This document shows, in pieces, positions 57,437 through 64,000 of a stretch of 64,000 nt of DNA. The position numbers and the translations under genes are program-made. Location of the stretch: NCBI GenBank assembly GCA_031835245.1, contig JAVKOQ010000028.1, positions 97,001 to 161,000 on the forward strand, in the 5' to 3' direction. The stretch comes from Balamuthia mandrillaris (Eukaryota; Discosea; Longamoebia; Balamuthiidae). Below the pieces are notes generated by a model. It saw only the letters and a program-made list of their open reading frames with translations. It ran no database searches and had not been told where the DNA came from. The stretch's first letter is position 1. Each line of letters opens with the position of its first letter.

Positions 57437-60209
57437 AGAAGGAGAAACAAGAGACCTTAAGGAAGGCCGAAAAGGAAGGGTTTTTTTTGCAACGGTCGAG
57501 AGTGTCCAAAGCGTTGCCGTAGTTATCCACATAATGAGAATACAAAAATACAAAGTCGAACTGTATATCAAAAGTTATAAATAAGACAACTCGCGGAAGG
57601 AGGAAGAGAGGGGGATAGACCTGCAGAAAGAGATCAGCTACGCCATGTTTTTTGAAGACGTCCCAATTTTTTATACGCTGCTCAAGAACCTCCAAGAATC
57701 GTGTATGATGTTTGTGCAACTGCCTAACCACCGAAAAGATGGTACGAATCTCCGGCATTGTCACCCATTTCTTTGGAACTGCTTGCTGTTCAAGGGGTTC
57801 CAAGAAAATCTGTTTCAAACAAGTAAAGTTGGAGTATCAGAAGGAGAGTTAGCGCAAGAGAGAGAAGAGAAGTAGAGGGAGGGAGGGAGGGAGGAGGGAG
57901 GGAGGGAGGGAGGGAGGGAGGGAGGGAGGGAGGGAGGGAGGGAGGGAGGGAGGGAGGGAGGGAGGGAGGGAGGGGGGAGGAGGGAGGGAGGGAGGGAGGG
58001 AGGGAGGGAGGGAGGGAGGGAGGGAGGGAGGAGGGAGGGAGGGAGGGAGGGGAGGGAGGGAGGAGGGGGGGGAGGGAGGGAGGAGGGAGGGGAGGGAGGG
58101 AGGAGGGAGGGAGGAGGGAGGGAGGGAGGGAGGGAGGGAGGAGGGAGGGAGGGAGGGAGGGAGGAGGGAGGGAGGGAGGGAGGGAGGAGGGAGGGAGGGA
58201 GGGAGGGAGGAGGGGAGGGAGGGAGGGAGGGAGGGAGGGAGGGGGAGGAGGGAGGGAGGGAGGGAGGGAGGGAGGGAGGAGGGAGGGAGGGAGGGAGGGA
58301 GGGAGGGAGAAACAAACTCGAATGATTGTTGAGAGATGTCCAACATAATTCTGTTCGGTTACTAAAAGCTCAGACGCTATTCGCATCCTCTTCAACGCTG
58401 CATTATATCATGAAAAGGAGTCATCTCAAAGACCCAAAATATAAGAGAAAGTTAAAGAAGGAGGATACCTTTTTTCACGAGAAATCTTCGCACAACAGCT
58501 TGAGCAAGAATGACCTTCTTAAGATCCTTCGCTGTCACGCTGTCCGGCTGCCATCTTCTATAAAGCAGGGCCATTATGTTGGCAGTAGACTCCACTCTCT
58601 GCAGCAACGTCATCTCCTTCTGCAATTCCTCTTTAAGCCATCCATCGCCAACTGTCTTCCTGCGACTTTTTCGCGAGAGAGTCAAGTCTCCGCTTTTACT
58701 CATCAACGACTTGTTTATCATCGGTGTTATTGGTGCTGCGTTGTTGATGTTGTCTTTTTTTATCGTATTTGTCTCTTTGTTCTCGAGCGAAGGCCCAAAG
58801 TCAACCATGAAGCCCACAGCAGCTTTGTTCAGGTTTGGCGTTGATGACGAAGTTGAAGGAAGAACGTCTCCATTGCTCTTGAGGTTATTGGTTCTGTTGG
58901 CTTTCTCTCCACGAGGACTGAGAAGAGCGAGTACAGAGTCACTTGCCATGATTTCTTCTTCTGAGAGCAACGAGGGGAGGCGACGAAGGCGTAAAGCGGC
59001 AGTAAGATCCGCAGTGTGAGCTCGTGATCTTGGGAGGTCAACAAGTTGGTCCGTCTTGTCTTGGTGTTCTCCACCTTCCTTTGGAACTAAAACCGCATTG
59101 TTTGCTTCTTGTTCTCCTGTTTTTTCTTCTTTTTCCGTTTCTTCCTCTTCCTCCGTCAACGCCGTCATCTCTTCCTGTTGTTCTTCTTTTTTGTTTCCTT
59201 GAACTGCTCTCTCGCTGTTATCAATATTCTCTGTGAGTATGTCGTTCTCTGTTGTTTCTTTCTCTGATTGTTCGGGTGCGTCTGATGGAATAGAGTCTAG
59301 CTTCTCTTCATTTTGTTTAGACTCATTGCTATGTTCTTCTGTCTGTTCTTTCGCTTCTTGTGATTCTTTCGTTCCTTCATTCTCCTTTTCTTTTTCCTCT
59401 GCTCCTTGCTCTGACTCGTTTTCGGCTCTGATATCCTTTTCTTCACCTTCTTCTCTATTCTTCTCTTCCTGCTCCTCCTCCTCTTTTTCTCTTTGTTCTT
59501 GCGCTCTTGATGAGTCTGACATTATCTCAGCATCGCTTTCGGAGTCAGAAGCAGAGATTGGAGAATCTACTGCAAACACAGCAACGCCACTCCCAGGATT
59601 GCTGTTGGCGGCAGCCTTCATCAGAGCCTCCTGTCGAAGCCTTCTTCTTCGCTCTCTCCTTCTTTGGTTCCTTGTTCGCTTGCCGCCTCTCATGTCGCCT
59701 CCCATCAGCGGACTTAAACATTCTTCGCTCACTGGAGTGAGACTCCCGTCCTTCGATGTTTCGCTATCATCGTCTTCTTTCGGTTCTTCTTGCACTGGTA
59801 GTTGCACTTCTTCTTTCTTCTCTGCTGTCTCGTGTGCACTCTCCAGTTGTTCTTTTTGTTCTTGTCCCTCTTTCTCTTCTTCTACTTCTTTTGGTGTGAC
59901 TACCTCCTCTTTTGCTTCAATGTCATTTTGTTTCTTCCAGCCGGCAAAGGAGTCGATCAAGAAAAGGCAGTCACCCAACGCGATTCCACAACGACGGAGT
60001 TGCTCTTTGTCTTTTCCATCGAGGTCACTGACCTTATGGATCCCTTAAAGAACCAAAACAAGTACGAGAGAGGATAAAAGATTAAGATTTGACACAAAAA
60101 AAAAATGTAGTGAAAGAAGAGCAAAAAATAAAAACATGGTACCATTTTCTTGGAGGGAAGGCAAAAGGTCTTGAAGACCCAGTTCCTTCAACCACGGTTC
60201 CAGTTCCAT
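56216..60209 (-). CDS. Dbl-family RhoGEF: SAM - IQ-like - DH - PH
   Basis: Exons 60209-60143, 60043-58469, 58397-58318, from 57809, and about four more, ending at 56216. N-terminal SAM: LEPWLKELGLQDLLPSLQEN then VSDLDGKDKEQLRRCGIALG, DCLFLIDSFAG. A long acidic linker contains RRRERRRRLRQE and, before the DH domain, an IQ-like LAQAVVRRFLVKKG. DH helices: IASELLVTEQNYVGHLSTII, LHKHHTRFLEVLEQRIKNW, CNYQDLPSFLIMPVQRVPRY, EMLLRDLIKKS. PH follows (RKRRLVYEGPV, HLVLFNGALLLCIP, VFRFQTNKKKKYEFFTKSAS, EAKRWVSELSTLLSE). It should load GTP on Rho-family GTPases to drive actin remodelling. The MQRVPRYEMLLRDL-like block is the classic CR3 of DH domains. Its third intron is a 420-bp GGAG array. Confidence 0.9.
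57876..58310 (+). repeat. Intronic (GGAG)n array in the RhoGEF gene
   Basis: About 430 bp of gggagg units on the plus strand inside intron 3 (57810-58317), C-rich in the sense of the gene. It has many GGG runs and could form G-quadruplexes. Its minus-strand frames encode only PSLPPSLPP and are not genes. Confidence 0.95.
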
Positions 60210-60574
60210 TCCGTCCACATATAAAAACAATGATAAAATAGAACAAGGAGAGAGAGAGAGGTCTTCCTTCTTTTTATTGCTTGTCTTTCTCTTCCTTTTG
60301 TTCTCTTATGAGGAGTCCTCTCCTATTGGTCCGCTTTGCTGTCGACAATGAATAATGAGCCGGGAATGATTGGAATGCAATTCGAGGAATTCACATTTCG
60401 GGAACATTCCATATTATTCCGCATGCTATTAGGATCATATCATCCTAATATCTGTGCAGGGCAGAGGAGAGAGGAGAGAGGATGGCGAGAAGAAAACGAA
60501 GGAGCAGGAGAAGCGAAACATAAGCCCAAGAGAAATGTTTTTTTTTTTTTGAAAAAAATATCGGAAAAGAAGAC
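60210..60574. promoter_or_regulatory. Gap between RhoGEF 5' end and prohibitin 3' end
   Basis: 365 bp holding the RhoGEF promoter and the prohibitin 3' flank (A-run at 60539-60560 in prohibitin-antisense). No gene is supported. Confidence 0.4.
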
Positions 60575-60865
60575 TTAGTGAGGAAGGTTCATGAGGACGT
60601 TTGTTCCGCTGGGCAAGTAGACGACATTCCTGGAGCGAGCCAGCTCAGCGGCGATGTCCTTGGCGGCTTCGATACGACGAAGGGCAATGTAGCCAGGGCC
60701 GCTGGCCATGGCCTTGGCGATGAGGGCTGCAGACTCAGCCTCACCCTCGGCGATGATGATCTTGGCCAGCTTCTCTTGCTCGTTCTTCAGCACCACGAAC
60801 TTGGCTTGCTCGGCCAATTGTTGGGCTGTTGTTTATTGTTTTCGTTGTTGAAGTTTGATGAGAAA

Positions 60866-60902
<37 letters not shown>

Positions 60903-61251
60903 GAGTCAAATAATCAACGTACCAACTTGTTTGTGTTCAATGGCGCGCACGTACTCAGGACTGAAAGTCAAGTGGGTCTATTGTTTGAAGCATCGAAGAG
61001 TTAGAGAAGGGAGAATGAGTAAAGAGAGGAGTGAGCAAAGAGGGAAGAGAGGGCGTACAATGGCGACATCATCAAGAATAATACCGAAAGTACCGGCACG
61101 CTTCACCAAACGGCTTCGGATCTTTCTACTGATCTGTAGTGCGTGAAAAAGTACATGAGCACTTGAGTCTTTCGCAAACAAACAAAATGAGAAGAAAACG
61201 TACATCCTCTCGTCTAGAGATAAGCTCTGTGGCATTGTACTCGGCCTTTGT

Positions 61252-61288
<37 letters not shown>

Positions 61289-61909
61289 GAGAAATTAGTA
61301 AACAAGTGCAAAAGCGAAAACCTCAAAAAGGAAGAAGAAATAACGTACAACAACGGCTTTCAACACTTCGTTACCGACAGAGTTAAAGACGTTTGTGCTG
61401 TAGTCAGTGCCCAATCTCTGGTAAATGTATGGCAAACGCTTTTCCTCAGGTTTGTAAAGCACTCGCAGAGTGATCATCACACGCTGAAGATCTGAAATCG
61501 AAAAAATCGCCGCAAAGTCAGAAAAAAAACAACAGCCAGTTTTCCAAGTCAGAAAAAAAAAGAATAACAGACCTTTGCTTCCCGTTTCAGTGCGAATGTT
61601 GAAGGGAGTGGTCCGCACGTCGTATATGATGGGGTATTGAAGGAAAGGAATGAGGAAGTGAGTGCCAGGACCCACCACGAATTCTCGTGTACCGTTCCTG
61701 GTTTTGTCGAAAATCAAAGCTCTTTCACCACCGTCCACTGTTGGTTTTTTTTTTGGGCATGAGCGAGAGGGAAAGAGGAGAAAGAGTGACATAAAAGTGG
61801 AGTGAAGCGTACCGGTATACATGGACTCATTGATGCTGTAGCCTACCACACCGAGGGCAGCTGCGCCAATGGCGATTCTGTTCAATAAAGGGACGAATTG
61901 CTGGGCCAT
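60575..61909 (-). CDS. PHB1: Prohibitin (PHB1 type)
   Basis: Seven or so short exons from ATG 61909 to TAA 60577-60575. N-terminal MAQQFVPLLNRIAIGAAALG with a membrane-like segment, then VDGGERALIFDK, VVGPGTHFLIPFLQYPIIYD, VRTTPFNIRTETGSK, LQRVMITLRVLYKPEEKRLP, IYQRLGTDYSTNVFNSVGNE, VLKAVV, AEYNATELISRRE, IRSRLVKRAGTFGIILDDVA, then LAKIIIAEGEAESAALIAKA and a conserved C-terminus RNVVYLPSGTNVLMNLPH. These are SPFH/band-7 signatures of prohibitins, ring-forming scaffolds of the inner mitochondrial membrane. The sequence order and lengths match PHB1 more than PHB2. Several introns have (CT)n in the sense direction. Confidence 0.95.
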
Positions 61910-63106
61910 GATTAGTTTTGTTTTGGTGTGCGCGCGCGTGTTCTTCTAATCAACAGCTACTCCAATCTGTGAAAGATTAGTGTTATTCGCATGGAAAAAG
62001 GTGAGTGAGAGATCTCATCAATCAAACAAACAAAAAAAACGTAGTGAACAGTCCGTTTTGACTGCGAAAACAAAGGAACGGAGAAAAAAAATTACAAAAA
62101 AGATGAGAAACACAAAAACCCAGATCCAAACGATAAGGGTTTATCAAAAAAAAAAAGCAGGCAATCCACTGACAAACAAACAAACAGAGAAGAGAGGCAG
62201 CAACACTCCGACGTACTCACCTCTCACCCAAATCCCCCTTTTTTATGCCTTTCTGTTTTTTTGTGTTCGGATTTTAAAAAGTTAAAGAATGCCAAGAATG
62301 CATCAAATTTTGTAATTCCAGGAATTTTCGTTTCGGCTTCTTTGTGATCGATGTACGCTGACCAAATAAGGAGTTCGAACGGAAAAAGGTAATTTAAGGC
62401 AGATCTTACGCAATTGCCAGCTCTTAACTTCGGAATGGCCGTAACCTTTACGTTTTCACCGGAAATCACCGTGCAAAGACTGGTATTCTGCAGTGTTGTT
62501 GGGCGTCCGCCTCTCTGTCTGGGGCGACGGCGCTATGGTGAAGTGAGTGGCGACGCCGGTAGGACCATCAGACCACGCACACCTTCTCTTACGAGGTCAC
62601 TCTACCCAGGGAGGGTGACTGCTTTGTTTGTTTAACATTCTCAATGGGGTGAGAGAAAAAAAAAGTGGTGGCGACTTCGAAATGGAAATTCTATCTAAAT
62701 TTCTAAAAAGAAAAAGAAAACCAGGAAAAAGAAAAGAAACGTTCACTCCCAAAAACCAACAAAAGGTAATTCCTCAGCACCTCGGTCAACATTGCCCTTA
62801 TTTATTTTTATTTTCGGCCACCCACAAAAAGTAAAAAAAAAAAAAAAAAAAAAAAAGAGTAATCCATCCCTCTTCTTGGTTGGAAAAGAAAAAGTAGACC
62901 TCTTCTCTTCTCTCTCCGCTCGGCAAAGAAAGATTTTTTTTTTACCCAAGTCACACGCAGAAAAAAGGTAGGAGAGAAGGCAGAAAGACCTTTTTTCTTT
63001 TTTAGACCCACTACGCTTTTGCTACTCTCTTTTTTGTTAAGAAAAATTATATTTGTCTCCAACAAAAAATAAAATTGAGTGCAGAAGAGAAGGAGGAGAA
63101 GACCAA
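61910..63106. other. Intergenic, divergent promoter region before the last gene
   Basis: About 1.2 kb. A-rich near the prohibitin start (62000-62160), with cacgcgcacacc-type sequence (61928-61940). 62440-62620 is a more complex, GC-richer block with several short palindromic pieces (for example ggcgacgccggtagg), but no clear tRNA, 5S, U-snRNA or SRP structure. 62840-62860 is a polyA run. The + strand gene starts at 63107. Confidence 0.4.
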
Positions 63107-64000
63107 ATGTTTACTGCTGCTGCATCCCCCTCCTCCTCCTCGTCGGAGACGAACAAGAACAAGAAAAAAAAGAGCAGGGCCAGCAGCGCGAGCCACGAGC
63201 GAGGCTCTCTGGCTGGGGCGGGCGGCGGGGGCGCCACCCCTTTCCCCGTGGCCTGTCCCCCTCCCCAGAAAAAACGACGGTTTGCCTCTTGCCCATCTCT
63301 TTCCTGCCAACCTTCCTCCACATCCGCCTCCTCCTCCTGCCCCTACTCCACAACCTTACCTTCAACTGCATCTCCTTCCTCGACGGTATTAAGAATGAAC
63401 GCCCCTTCACCTTCCTCCTCTTCCTCTTCCTCTTCTTCCCTGTGCTCTTCTCCATTGAACTTTCAACAAGGTGGACCTCCTTCTACCTCAGCAACAACCG
63501 CTTTTCTTCACGACCCTACGTCTCCATTTTCCTCTCCTTCCCCCTCTTCTCCTTCAACTTTGACAGCAACAACACAGCCACATCATCATAAACAAAGCAT
63601 ACGACGCGGGCGTGCGTCAACACCAACGTTGACCGTTCATAAACCAAAACGGAAGAGACGGTGGGGAGGAGAGGAGGAGGGCGAAGAAAACGAGCAAGCA
63701 GAGGACGCGCATGCATACCACCAGCGCCACGTTCACCAACAACCACCTCACCAACGGGAGGCAGCTTTGCACCATCTCCTTTTGCCTCCACTCGTCCCTT
63801 CTCCTTCTTCATCTCCTTCTCTATCCCCTGCAACTACAACCTCCATAACCTCGATGCCGTCCTCTTACTTCAACTACTATTGCAACACCAATAATGGCGG
63901 TGGCTACTGCAGTGAAGGCCAAGAGGAGGACGCCGAGGAAGAAAGACGACGAAAGCAGGAGGGAGAGGAAGCAACTGTTAACAACAATAGCAACAACTTC
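63107..64000 (+). CDS. Low-complexity nuclear-type protein, open at right edge
   Basis: An open frame of 298 codons from ATG 63107 to the last base without any stop, so the gene continues beyond the window. It starts MFTAAASPSSSSSETNKNKK. Basic patches look like nuclear localisation signals: NKNKKKKSR, and KPKRKRRWGGEEEGEE. Long Ser/Pro tracts, His/Gln-rich stretch HAYHQRHVHQQPPHQRE, and Glu/Arg-rich end (EEERRRKQEGEE). No folded domain seen in this part; DNA-binding or zinc-finger domains could lie further on. The frame is supported by its length and by Ser/Pro composition in three-base periodicity. Transcription-factor role is a guess. Confidence 0.7.
   Translation, partial: MFTAAASPSSSSSETNKNKKKKSRASSASHERGSLAGAGGGGATPFPVACPPPQKKRRFASCPSLSCQPSSTSASSSCPYSTTLPSTASPSSTVLRMNAPSPSSSSSSSSSLCSSPLNFQQGGPPSTSATTAFLHDPTSPFSSPSPSSPSTLTATTQPHHHKQSIRRGRASTPTLTVHKPKRKRRWGGEEEGEENEQAEDAHAYHQRHVHQQPPHQREAALHHLLLPPLVPSPSSSPSLSPATTTSITSMPSSYFNYYCNTNNGGGYCSEGQEEDAEEERRRKQEGEEATVNNNSNNF

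Noticed and set aside
62440-62620. GC-rich block that might be a structured RNA
   Set aside because: Short palindromes are present but I could not match tRNA, 5S rRNA, U-snRNA or SRP RNA features; a covariance-model search would be needed.

Overview
This is a nuclear window from a eukaryotic microbe. It carries GT-AG spliceosomal introns, an intronless 375-residue actin, cyclophilin, RFC, prohibitin, an F-box/SPRY protein, a PHD chromatin scaffold and ER/Golgi membrane proteins. Several features suggest a free-living amoeba or amoeba-like protist: a plant-type PPR-DYW protein, a seven-blade RCC1 propeller joined to a TKL kinase, a SAM-IQ-DH-PH RhoGEF, a Fanzor/TnpB nuclease, and huge numbers of short tandem repeats. 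An amoebozoan such as Balamuthia or Acanthamoeba is my guess; the species is not proved by the sequence.

Layout. 1-1075 (-): 5' part of a Fanzor (eukaryotic TnpB) gene running off the left edge. 1471-7069: actin (-), F-box/SPRY (+), a secreted YDGGDV-repeat protein (-), DGAT2 (-). 7323-16641 (+): three tandem paralogs of a family I do not recognise, all with the same three-exon structure and an exon 2 of exactly 92 nt; all carry SUMO-interaction-like and SUMO-acceptor-like motifs. 16701-21129 (-): RCC1-kinase, with a decayed second Fanzor copy just upstream. 22850-24844 (-): purple acid phosphatase, divergent from a Tul1/Dsc-type membrane RING ligase (+, to 28818). 28897-36594 (-): RFC4, NT5DC1-like HAD phosphatase, MRH/M6P-receptor-like protein. 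37350-49563 (+): CID protein, C2-TM-SMP-MABP lipid-transfer tether, PPIL1 cyclophilin, BRPF/JADE-like scaffold. 49733-53119 (-): PPR-DYW editing factor. 53387-54293 (+): two tandem ~102-residue unknowns. 54702-60209: a SAM-like charged protein (+) tail-to-tail with the SAM RhoGEF (-). 60575-61909 (-): prohibitin. 63107-64000 (+): an open, unfinished low-complexity nuclear protein.

Genes are dense (gaps mostly 150-800 bp) and introns are many and short. The introns hold most of the microsatellites, which are nearly always pyrimidine-rich on the sense strand; several promoters instead carry purine-rich (GA)n on the sense strand. The most novel items are the SIM-bearing tandem family, the Fanzor copies with an internal 18-bp inverted repeat, the SMP-MABP architecture and the RCC1-TKL fusion. 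No rRNA, tRNA or CRISPR could be supported.
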